Part shown: piece after piece, positions 7,778 through 14,961 of the stretch
How positions within the stretch are numbered: the stretch's first letter is position 1
Layout: every line of letters begins with the position of its first letter
Notes under the pieces: generated by a model
Databases searched by the model: none
Told to the model about the DNA's origin: nothing
The model's input: the letters and a program-made list of their open reading frames with translations, nothing else
NCBI RefSeq assembly: GCF_028369065.1
Contig: NZ_JAQNDA010000004.1
Span: forward strand, 186,001 to 250,000
From: Marinobacter sp. SS21
Lineage (GTDB): Bacteria; Pseudomonadota; Gammaproteobacteria; Pseudomonadales; Oleiphilaceae
Length of the DNA stretch: 64,000 nucleotides
Direction: 5' to 3'
Translations under genes and position numbers: made by a program

Positions 7778-8854
7778 TTACTCCAGTTCTGCCATGGTGT
7801 TGAGGTAGGCGCGATCGGAAATCTCGGTGTAGGCGCGGGCGTTGTCCAGATATTGCCGCTGGGAATCCACGATACGCTTGGCCAACTCGTCGCCTTCGGC
7901 TGCTTCCGCCAGCAGCTTCTGGTTGGCCTGGAACATGGCCTGGATGACCTCATCCGGGAAGGTGCGCACCTCGATGTTGGGGTGCTCCTCGGTGATCGAT
8001 GCCCAGGCGCCGGCGTTCTCGTGCATGGAATGCACCAGCATGTCGTAGGCGGCGGTGCGCATGGCGATGCGCAAGATTTCCCGCAAGTCATCCGGCAGTT
8101 CTTCCCAGGTTTCCTTGTTTACCAGGAATTGCAGTTCGGTGGCGGGCTCATGCCAGCCGGTGTAGTAGTAATCGGCGATCTGCTGGAAGCCCAGGCGCAG
8201 GTCCAGGGCCGGGCCGACCCATTCGGTGGCATCGATGGTGCCCCGCTCCAGGGCGGTGTAAAGCTCCCCGGGGGCGATATTGGTGGGGTTGACGCCAACC
8301 TCGGCGAACACCTCACCGGCAAACCCGGGAATCCGCATCTTGAGCCCCTGGAGGTCTTCCAGCGAGTTGATCTCCTTGCGGAACCAGCCCCCCATCTGGA
8401 TGCCGGTGTTACCGCCGGGGAACGACAGCATGTTGTGGGGCTCATACACTTCCTGCATCAACGCCATGCCATCGCCATGGTAGAACCAGGCGTATTGTTC
8501 CAGCGCGGTCATGCCAAACGGCATGCTGGTGAAGAACAGGGTGTTGGGTACCTTGCCTTTCCAATAATAGGAGGCCGAATGGCCGAGGTCGTACTGGCCG
8601 GCCTTGACCATGTCGAAGATGCCGAACGGCGCCTTGTGTTTGTTGGCGGAATCGATGCGGATGCGCAGGCGGCCATCAGACATTTCTTCGGCCATGCGGG
8701 CCATGTTCTTGGTGGCGTCCCCGAAGATCGGGAAGTTGGGGCCCCAGGTTTCGGCCAGACGCAGGGTAAAGCGTTCCTGGGCGATTGCCTGGGTGGCGGC
8801 CAGGCCCGTGGCCAGTGTCAGGGCCAGCGCGGTCAGGGCTGAACGTAATTTCAT
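7778..8854 (-). CDS. dctP: TRAP transporter solute-binding protein, DctP family
   Basis: 358 residues with a Sec signal peptide ending near AIA-QE (about residue 25) and the DctP fold. Segments such as RTFPDEVIQAM near the C-terminus and MRIPGFAGEVFAEVGVNPTNIAPGELYTALERGTIDATEWVGP in the middle (the G-x-IDA-E ligand-binding block) are typical. It captures the substrate in the periplasm for the DctQM permease encoded next. The WVGP-type block resembles family members binding 2-oxo or monocarboxylates, but the ligand is not determined. It heads the operon, and a TetR-family gene in the same direction lies 213 bases upstream. Confidence 0.93.
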   Translation of the reverse strand: MKLRSALTALALTLATGLAATQAIAQERFTLRLAETWGPNFPIFGDATKNMARMAEEMSDGRLRIRIDSANKHKAPFGIFDMVKAGQYDLGHSASYYWKGKVPNTLFFTSMPFGMTALEQYAWFYHGDGMALMQEVYEPHNMLSFPGGNTGIQMGGWFRKEINSLEDLQGLKMRIPGFAGEVFAEVGVNPTNIAPGELYTALERGTIDATEWVGPALDLRLGFQQIADYYYTGWHEPATELQFLVNKETWEELPDDLREILRIAMRTAAYDMLVHSMHENAGAWASITEEHPNIEVRTFPDEVIQAMFQANQKLLAEAAEGDELAKRIVDSQRQYLDNARAYTEISDRAYLNTMAELE

Positions 8855-9067
8855 GGCTGGTCGATCCTCTCTTGTCGTTGTTGTGCGCGGAGTCGGGGGT
8901 CAAACCGGGGCGTTGATGCACCGATTCGCTGGTCCGGTTCCGGCGACTGCGGAATCGGGCCAGACGCCCATTATGCTAAATGACACCTGTAGTTATAGTT
9001 AGCCGAACGTCGTAATGCACGTGGCGGGGACGGTAAATGGCAATGGCAAACATCTTGCCGCCAGGAA

Positions 9068-9715
9068 TCAGGGGCGGGCGGCCAGGAACGCTTCGGTGAG
9101 CACCGTCAGATGGCGCTCAAGGGTAGTGGCGAAGTCCAGCTGGAACACATCCAGAGGCGAGGTGGCGAGGGCCCGGCTGACCGTTGCTGTTGGGTGGGTC
9201 ATGTGCCAGCAGCCGATCAGCGCTTGCTGGCATTGCAGCACATAGTGGGTGCAGGCGTTTTCGTTGCGGCCGGTGGCGGCGCGCACCAGCGTCAACAGCC
9301 GCTGAAACTGGCCCAGCAGGTGGAGCTTGAATTCCCGGGCTTCCTGTTCGCTCAGGCCGGTTTCCAGCGCGACATGGAGAATGGCCGTTAGCCGGCAGTA
9401 CGCCGGATGGGCAAGCAGGGTGCGGATCATGCCGCCAGGAAAATCACCGCTTGCGCCCTGCGCTTCCAGGTCATCCACGAAGGCGGTCAGTGCGCGTCGG
9501 TACACCGCGAGAAACAGCAACTCCTTGCTGCGGAAGTAACGGTACAGTGCCGCCTTGGTGAGGCCGGTTTCGGCGGCCACGTCCGCCAGGGTGAGCCGGT
9601 CGAGGCCGCGTTGACCGAACAGCGCCTGCGCGGCATCCAGGATCTGGGATTCCCGCTGGGCTTTTTCCTGTTCGCTGCGCGCCCGCCGGCGGCCGCTGCA
9701 CAACCTGCTCGTCAT
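9068..9715 (-). CDS. TetR/AcrR family transcriptional regulator
   Basis: 215 residues from ATG 9715, which has GAGGTAGGA before it; an earlier ATG at 9745 lies inside the upstream dehydrogenase gene and lacks a good ribosome site. The helix-turn-helix is LTLADVAAETGLTKAALYRYF, followed by SKELLFLAVYRRAL. The C-terminal half resembles regulators with a TetR_C domain of the AcrR/DesT breadth, ligand unknown. It is 7 bases after a short-chain dehydrogenase gene and may control it through the repeats at 10513-10570. It could also act on the dctPQM genes downstream. Confidence 0.88.
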   Translation of the reverse strand: MTSRLCSGRRRARSEQEKAQRESQILDAAQALFGQRGLDRLTLADVAAETGLTKAALYRYFRSKELLFLAVYRRALTAFVDDLEAQGASGDFPGGMIRTLLAHPAYCRLTAILHVALETGLSEQEAREFKLHLLGQFQRLLTLVRAATGRNENACTHYVLQCQQALIGCWHMTHPTATVSRALATSPLDVFQLDFATTLERHLTVLTEAFLAARP

Positions 9716-9722
9716 TCCTACC

Positions 9723-10484
9723 TCATGCTTGTAGCCAGCCCGCAATCCGCCGGGTGATGAATCGGGGCGACAGTTTACCAGACCAGACCATCAACCGGTT
9801 CAGCAAGCCGGGAATGACGATCGCCCTTCGCCGGTGGGCCAGGGAGTGACGGACCACGGTTTCGGCGGACATCACCGAGCCGTCAAACAACTTGGTGTCG
9901 GTCATGTTGGCTTCGCTGGCGAATTCCGATTCGGTGGCGCCGGGGCACAAGGCGCTGACGGCCACCCCCGAGTGCTTCAGTTCCTCATGCAGCGCCTCGG
10001 AGAACGACAGCACAAAGGCCTTGCTGGCGTAATAAATGGCCAATTTGGGACCCGCCTGGAAGGCGGCGGTGGACGCGACATTAATGATGAAGCTGCCGGC
10101 TTGGGCCTTGAGCAACGGCAGCAGGTGCCAGGTCAGCGCCACCAGCGATGACACGTTGACCTGGATCATGGCCAGCTGGCGTTCCAGGGCCAGCTGATCA
10201 AAATCGCCGCGGTCGCCAAAGCCGGCGTTGTTGATCAGCCCGCACACCGCCCAGCCGGACGCCTTGATGGTCTCGGCCAGGGTGGCGGCACCGTCTGTCT
10301 GCGCCAGGTCGGCTTTGACCACCTGCGCGGTAATGCCGTAGCGATCGGCCAGCTCGGTGGCCAACGCCTGCAGGCGTTCTTCGCGGCGGGCCACCAGGAT
10401 CAGGTCCTGTTTTTGCTGAGCGAGTTGGTGGGCGAACGCTTCACCAATGCCGGCGCTGGCGCCGGTCAGTACGACATAAGCCAT
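9723..10484 (-). CDS. Short-chain dehydrogenase/reductase (SDR), classical type
   Basis: 253 residues. TGASAGIG at the N-terminus is the NAD(P)-binding TGxxxGIG motif, NNAG is at about residue 87, and the catalytic triad is visible as the serine of NVASTAA with YYASK (Tyr and Lys). The arginine pair ARREER after strand two favours NADPH. It resembles the DltE/YqjQ-like group of reductases with unknown substrates. It is followed within 7 bases by a TetR-family gene and faces another SDR gene across a repeat-rich spacer, so both SDRs may respond to the same signal. Confidence 0.9.
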   Translation of the reverse strand: MAYVVLTGASAGIGEAFAHQLAQQKQDLILVARREERLQALATELADRYGITAQVVKADLAQTDGAATLAETIKASGWAVCGLINNAGFGDRGDFDQLALERQLAMIQVNVSSLVALTWHLLPLLKAQAGSFIINVASTAAFQAGPKLAIYYASKAFVLSFSEALHEELKHSGVAVSALCPGATESEFASEANMTDTKLFDGSVMSAETVVRHSLAHRRRAIVIPGLLNRLMVWSGKLSPRFITRRIAGWLQA

Positions 10485-10512
10485 GGTCGAATCCTCAAGT
10501 TAAGTGAACAAC

Positions 10513-10570
10513 GGTTATTTAATTTAAGGCATTGCGCCTGGACTGTAAATAACCTTGGGTTACTTAATTT
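10513..10570. promoter_or_regulatory. Inverted and direct repeats in divergent SDR spacer
   Basis: GGTTATTTA (10513-10521) and its exact reverse complement TAAATAACC (10546-10554) flank 24 bases. GGTTACTTAATTT (10558-10570) then repeats the left copy GGTTATTTAATTT directly with one change. The elements lie between two divergent dehydrogenase genes, suiting an operator, most simply for the TetR-family protein of 9068-9715. Confidence 0.45.
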
Positions 10571-10661
10571 GTGATGCAGTATCGGTAATGTGGCGCCAAC
10601 CGACCAGCGATTGCGCTAGCATGAAGATTCCATACAACCGATCAACGAAAGGGAGCTAACG

Positions 10662-11324
10662 ATGCAACAGGTTTTGATTACTGGCGCCAACCGGGGCATT
10701 GGTCTGGAACTGGCGCGTCACTACGCCGCCGAGGGCTGGCGTGTGATCGGTGTCTGTCGGCAGGCGTCGGAGGAGTTACGGGCAGTGGCCGGACAGGTCA
10801 TCGACGGCGTTGATGTGAGCACGGAGGCGGGGGTTGCCCGCCTCACCTCTGAGCTCGGTGACCAGCCACTGGCGCTGCTGATCAACAATGCCGGCCTGCT
10901 GCACGACGAACAGTTGGGTAACGTGGATTTCGATGCCATGCGCCGTCAAATGGAGATCAATGCTTACGCACCGCTGCGGGTGACGGAGGCCTTGTTGGCC
11001 AATCTTGGCAGCGGCAGTAAGGTGGCCAATATCACCAGTCGCATGGGCTCCATCGCCGACAACGATTCCGGCGGCCGTTACGGCTATCGGGCCTCCAAGG
11101 CGGCATTAAATGCCATTGGCAAGTCGCTGGCGGTGGATCTCAAACCCCGGGGCATCGCCGTGGCTCAGCTTCATCCGGGCTACGTTAAGACCCGGATGGT
11201 CAATTTCGGTGGATTGATCACACCGGAAGAATCCGCCGCGGGATTGGCCCAGCGCATTGCCGAACTGACGCTGGAGAACACCGGCTCGTTCTGGCACAGC
11301 AATGGAGAGCTGCTGCCCTGGTAG
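10662..11324 (+). CDS. Short-chain dehydrogenase/reductase, C-factor-like
   Basis: 220 residues starting at ATG 10662 behind AAAGGGAGCTAACG. The cofactor motif TGANRGIG is at residues 7-14, LINNAGLL is in the middle, and the active site is YRASKAALN. The short length and overall layout match the C-factor/CsgA-like SDR group often annotated as C-factor. The fitness role and substrate in gammaproteobacteria are not known. It diverges from the 9723-10484 dehydrogenase. Confidence 0.9.
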   Translation: MQQVLITGANRGIGLELARHYAAEGWRVIGVCRQASEELRAVAGQVIDGVDVSTEAGVARLTSELGDQPLALLINNAGLLHDEQLGNVDFDAMRRQMEINAYAPLRVTEALLANLGSGSKVANITSRMGSIADNDSGGRYGYRASKAALNAIGKSLAVDLKPRGIAVAQLHPGYVKTRMVNFGGLITPEESAAGLAQRIAELTLENTGSFWHSNGELLPW

Positions 11325-11461
11325 CGCCGCTGCGAGTCACCCGGTTCGGGTGACGACCGGCTCGATCCGGGGACTGAGTCACATCCAGGGCCCTGGGTTG
11401 GCCTTAAGCTGACAGGTGTGCACGTGCGTACCGGGAGTGGTGCAAGACAGCGGAGGGAAGC

Positions 11462-12691
11462 ATGAAGGCGTGGCTTGATCGATTTTACCAACAGGAATCC
11501 CGACGGGTGCTGGCGACCCTGATTCGCCTGCTGGGGGACTTTGACCTGGCCGAAGAGGCCCTCCATGAGGCCTTCGCGGCTGCCATGAAGCAGTGGCCAG
11601 AGGAAGGCATTCCTACCAACCCCCGGGCTTGGCTGGTGTCCGCCGGCCGCTTCCGGGCGATCGACCAGATTCGCCGCCGCGCCCGCCACGATGCGGTGCT
11701 GGCGCAGCTCGCCGAGCAGCTTGCCGTGACGGCCAGTGATGAGCCGCCGGAGCCCATCGAGGACGACCGTCTGCGGCTCATTTTTACCTGCTGTCACCCG
11801 GCACTGTCGACCGACGCCCAGCTGGCGCTGACCCTTCGGGAGGTGTGTGGTCTTACCACCGAAGAGGTGGCCCGCGCCTTCTTGACCAAACCCGCCACCC
11901 TGGCGCAACGGATTGTGCGGGCCAAGGCCAAAATCCGGGATGCCGGGATTCCTTATGAGGTGCCCGAGACCAGTGCCCTGGCGCCGCGACTGCAGGCCGT
12001 GCTGCATACCATCTACCTGATGTTCAATGAAGGCTATTCGGCGCTCAGCGGCGACCAGTTGCTGCGGCGTGCGCTGGCGGACGAGGCCATCCGGCTGGCC
12101 AGGCTGCTGTGCGAGCTACTGCCGGAGCCGGAAGCCTTCGGGTTGCTGGCGTTGATGCTGTTGCACGATGCCCGGCGGGAGGCGCGCATCGACAGCGCCG
12201 GCGATCTGGTGCCGTTGGAAGAGCAGAATCGCAGCCGCTGGCACCAGGATCAGATCGCGGAGGGGCGTCGCATCGTACTTCGGCTGATGTACCGGCGGGG
12301 CTATGGCGCCTATACCCTGCAAGCCGCCATTGCAGCGGTACACGCCGAGGCGATGCGGGCCGACGACACCGACTGGAAACAGATTGTCGGGCTGTACACG
12401 GTGCTGCAGGGCATCGCGCCGTCGCCGGTGGTGGCGCTCAATCGGGCGGTGGCGGTCGCCATGGCACACGGCCCCGCACAAGGACTGGCGTTGATGGAGG
12501 CCATCGAAACCAGCGGTGAGCTGGCGACTTACCATCTGCTGTACGCGGCCAAGGCCGATTTGTTGCGGCGACTGGAACGCATCGAGCAGGCCCGCGCCGC
12601 TTACGAGCGGGCGCTGGCGCTGTGTGAACAGGAGCCGGAGCGGCGTTTTTTGCGGCGTCGGCTGGCAACGTTGCCGCTTTCGCCGACATAG
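11462..12691 (+). CDS. ECF sigma factor with C-terminal TPR-like extension (ECF42 type)
   Basis: 409 residues, about twice a normal ECF sigma factor. Region 2 lies at residues 9-75 (ATLIRLLGDFDLAEEALHEAF, then PRAWLVSAGRFRAIDQIRR) and region 4 at about 120-165 (LALTLREVCGLTTEEVARAFL). From about residue 185 a long helical domain begins with LHTIYLMFNEGYSAL, the signature that defines ECF42. Such factors lack a membrane anti-sigma and are always next to a DGPF/YCII protein, as here. The GGAGGGAAG site precedes ATG 11462. It directs RNA polymerase to a small regulon, probably its own operon. Confidence 0.9.
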   Translation: MKAWLDRFYQQESRRVLATLIRLLGDFDLAEEALHEAFAAAMKQWPEEGIPTNPRAWLVSAGRFRAIDQIRRRARHDAVLAQLAEQLAVTASDEPPEPIEDDRLRLIFTCCHPALSTDAQLALTLREVCGLTTEEVARAFLTKPATLAQRIVRAKAKIRDAGIPYEVPETSALAPRLQAVLHTIYLMFNEGYSALSGDQLLRRALADEAIRLARLLCELLPEPEAFGLLALMLLHDARREARIDSAGDLVPLEEQNRSRWHQDQIAEGRRIVLRLMYRRGYGAYTLQAAIAAVHAEAMRADDTDWKQIVGLYTVLQGIAPSPVVALNRAVAVAMAHGPAQGLALMEAIETSGELATYHLLYAAKADLLRRLERIEQARAAYERALALCEQEPERRFLRRRLATLPLSPT

Positions 12692-12788
12692 TCGTCGAAT
12701 TGCCCGGGTGCCATTCGACCAGTCAGGAGCGCGGGCAGTTGAAGCCGCGGTCGGCCGTTTTGGCAAGGCAAACTTAAGGAGAGCAACC

Positions 12789-13175
12789 ATGAACTATCTG
12801 GCGTTGGTGTACTACAACGAAGACATCATTCGGGCCATGTCGCAGCAAGAGTGGGACGCGCTGAACCGGGAATGCATGGCCTGTGTGGAAGGCCTGAGCG
12901 CCAGTGGCCATTTCGTCGACGGCCACGCCCTGCAAGCCACCGAGACGGCCACCACGGTCCGGCTACGGGACGGCAAGTTGACCACCACCGACGGACCGTT
13001 TGCAGAAACCAAGGAACAGCTGGCGGGCTTCTACCTGCTGCAGGCGCGGGATCTCAACGAAGCGATCCAGCTGGTGGGCAAGATTCCGCCGCTGCGGTTC
13101 GGCAGTGTGGAGGTGCGCCCAGTGCGGGAGTTGCAGACCGAAGGAAACATCACCGGCATGGTGGCGGGTGGCTGA
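12789..13175 (+). CDS. YCII-related DGPF-domain protein
   Basis: 128 residues from ATG 12789, preceded by AAGGAGAGCAACC. The motif TTDGPFAETKEQLAGFYLL is the DGPF signature, within an YCII-like alpha-beta fold. Genes of this type accompany ECF42 sigma factors and are thought to be their targets or partners; the biochemical function is unknown. The gene follows the sigma factor by 97 bases in the same direction. Its own start was preferred over the longer open frame to 12516, which overlaps the sigma factor coding region. Confidence 0.9.
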   Translation: MNYLALVYYNEDIIRAMSQQEWDALNRECMACVEGLSASGHFVDGHALQATETATTVRLRDGKLTTTDGPFAETKEQLAGFYLLQARDLNEAIQLVGKIPPLRFGSVEVRPVRELQTEGNITGMVAGG

Positions 13176-13241
13176 AGCGGCAGGAAAAGCGCAGGCGGCG
13201 GTGGTTGCAGTGGGCGGAGAAGTGACGGGCCCTTTGTTGGT

Positions 13242-13334
13242 ATGGCGGATGTTGGTATTGCGGAAGTTGGTATTGCCGATGTTGGCATTGCCGATCATGA
13301 CAAACACGTTTGCGACAGAAGGAGTTGGAGATGA
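13242..13334 (+). CDS. Possible 30-residue leader ORF built on a 15-bp repeat
   Basis: ATG 13242 opens 30 codons ending in TGA at 13332-13334; that stop overlaps the ATG of the VOC gene as ATGA. The first part is three copies of a 15-base repeat (13248-13292, GATGTTGGTATTGCG and variants) encoding D/E-VGIA units. There is no clear ribosome site, so translation is uncertain. It may couple translation of the VOC gene, or may simply be a small tandem duplication in a spacer. Confidence 0.3.
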   Translation: MADVGIAEVGIADVGIADHDKHVCDRRSWR

Positions 13335-13741
13335 ATCCTCGCATGAGCATGATCACCCTGGGGGTAAGCGATCTGGAGCGGTCGATCCGTTTTTACCGGG
13401 ATGGACTGGGGCTGCCACAGTTGGAGTCACCGCCCTCGGTGGCGTTTTTCCCCCTTAACGGTACCTGGCTGGGGCTGTATGGCCGTGAGGCCTTGGCGGA
13501 AGATGTTGGTATTTCGGCCGAAGGCCAGGGATTCCGGGGGGTAACCATCGCCCATAACCTGCATTCCGAGTCCGCCGTCGACAACTTAATGGCCGAGGCG
13601 GTGGCGGCCGGGGCGACGCTGGTGAAGAAACCGCAGAAGGTTTTCTGGGGTGGCTATTCCGGATATTTTGCCGATCCGGATGGCCATCTCTGGGAAGTCG
13701 CCCACAATCCGTTCGCCTGGGTCGGGCCCGAAGATGACTGA
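13331..13741 (+). CDS. VOC (glyoxalase/bleomycin-resistance) family protein
   Basis: 136 residues from ATG 13331 behind AGAAGGAGTTGGAG. The two beta-alpha-beta-beta-beta modules are seen as MITLGVSDLERSIRFYRDGLGLP at the start and FADPDGHLWEVAHNP at the end. The E of LWEV is the usual metal-ligand position. It may be a small dioxygenase, isomerase or binding protein. VOC genes often accompany ECF42/DGPF genes, so it may belong to the same regulon. Confidence 0.9.
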   Translation: MNPRMSMITLGVSDLERSIRFYRDGLGLPQLESPPSVAFFPLNGTWLGLYGREALAEDVGISAEGQGFRGVTIAHNLHSESAVDNLMAEAVAAGATLVKKPQKVFWGGYSGYFADPDGHLWEVAHNPFAWVGPEDD

Positions 13742-13833
13742 AACAGCGGCGAGACTGGTGGTGGTGACGCCGAGTCGGGTAAGCTTGAGCTCCTGAGCCA
13801 GACCATTACCACTACACCCGGAACCCGGCTGCC

Positions 13834-14904
13834 GTGACATTACCCGAACTTGGTATTATCGAAGGATTCTATGGTCCGTTATGGAGCTGGCCGGAACGGA
13901 CCCGGCTGATGGAGGCACTGGCTCCCGAAGGCTACCGTTTCTATCTGTACGCACCCAAGGCCGACCCCTATCTGCGGCGGCAGTGGGATAGCCCCCATCC
14001 CGACCAGGAGCTGGCCGCGCTGACCCAATTTGCCCGCCGCTGCCAGCAGTTGGGGGTGCGTTTCGGCATCGGCTTGAGCCCGTTCGAGATTTTCAACCGC
14101 TTCGATGATGCCGCCCGCACCGCGCTGGCCGCCAAGCTCAAGCTGCTGGACCGGTTGGGTATCCAGGATCTGGCGATTCTGTTCGACGACATGCGCAACA
14201 CGACCGAAGCCCTGGCGCTTACCCAGGCGGATATCGTGCATTGGGTGGCCGAGCGCAGCCGCGCGGAGCGGCTGTTAGTCTGTCCCAGCTATTATTCCGA
14301 CGATGGCGTCCTGGACCGGGTGTTCGGGCCGCGACCGGCGAATTACCTGGAGGACCTGGGCGCGGCGCTGGACCCGGCCATCCAGGTGTTCTGGACCGGA
14401 GAGGAGGTGTGTTCCAGGGAAATCTCGCCCGGTCATCTGGCTCGGGTGGCCCGTCAGTTAAAGCGGCCGCCGTTCCTGTGGGACAACTATCCGGTCAACG
14501 ACGGCGACCGCATGTCCCGCCACCTGCACCTACGCGGGTTCACCGGGCGACCTGCGGGCAATGCGCCATTTTTGGCAGGCCATGGCATTAACCCCGCGCT
14601 GCAGCCAACGCTTAGCCAGATTCCGGCGCGCACACTGGCTGCCAGCTATCGCGATGGCCCAGACTACCAGTACGGCGCCGCGTTCCGGTCGGCGGCCAGG
14701 GCCGCCCTGGGTGACAACCTGGCGATGCAGATTCAACAAGACCTGCTACTGTTAGAGGACAGCGGATTGTCCCGCCTGTCGGCCGAAAAAATCTCTGAGC
14801 TTCTGGCCCGTTATCAGTGCTTCGACCACCCCGCCGCCAGGGAAGTGGTGGCCTGGTTGTCAGGACGCTACCAAGTCACCGATGAAATGGTGCAAACCCA
14901 ATAA
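13834..14904 (+). CDS. GH84-type beta-N-acetylglucosaminidase (O-GlcNAcase/hyaluronidase family)
   Basis: 356 residues from GTG 13834; the first residues LGIIEGFYGPLWSW match the GH84 opening (G-x-I-E-G-F-Y-G-x-x-W). ILFDDM supplies the catalytic Asp-Asp pair used in substrate-assisted hydrolysis, and WDNYPVND is another conserved block. No signal peptide is seen, so the enzyme should be cytoplasmic. It would cleave N-acetylglucosamine from a glycoside or modified protein; the natural substrate is unknown. The catalytic core is complete, without the C-terminal modules of clostridial NagJ/NagH. Confidence 0.85.
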   Translation: MTLPELGIIEGFYGPLWSWPERTRLMEALAPEGYRFYLYAPKADPYLRRQWDSPHPDQELAALTQFARRCQQLGVRFGIGLSPFEIFNRFDDAARTALAAKLKLLDRLGIQDLAILFDDMRNTTEALALTQADIVHWVAERSRAERLLVCPSYYSDDGVLDRVFGPRPANYLEDLGAALDPAIQVFWTGEEVCSREISPGHLARVARQLKRPPFLWDNYPVNDGDRMSRHLHLRGFTGRPAGNAPFLAGHGINPALQPTLSQIPARTLAASYRDGPDYQYGAAFRSAARAALGDNLAMQIQQDLLLLEDSGLSRLSAEKISELLARYQCFDHPAAREVVAWLSGRYQVTDEMVQTQ

Positions 14905-14961
14905 TCCGCCGCTTATACGGCCAAAGCCGAGAGTGCTCGACCAAGCAAGGACCCAAGATCT

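Noticed and set aside
13248..13292. Short CRISPR-like or phase-variation repeat
   Set aside because: Only three 15-bp units with no spacers, and a unit length divisible by three that would not shift a frame.
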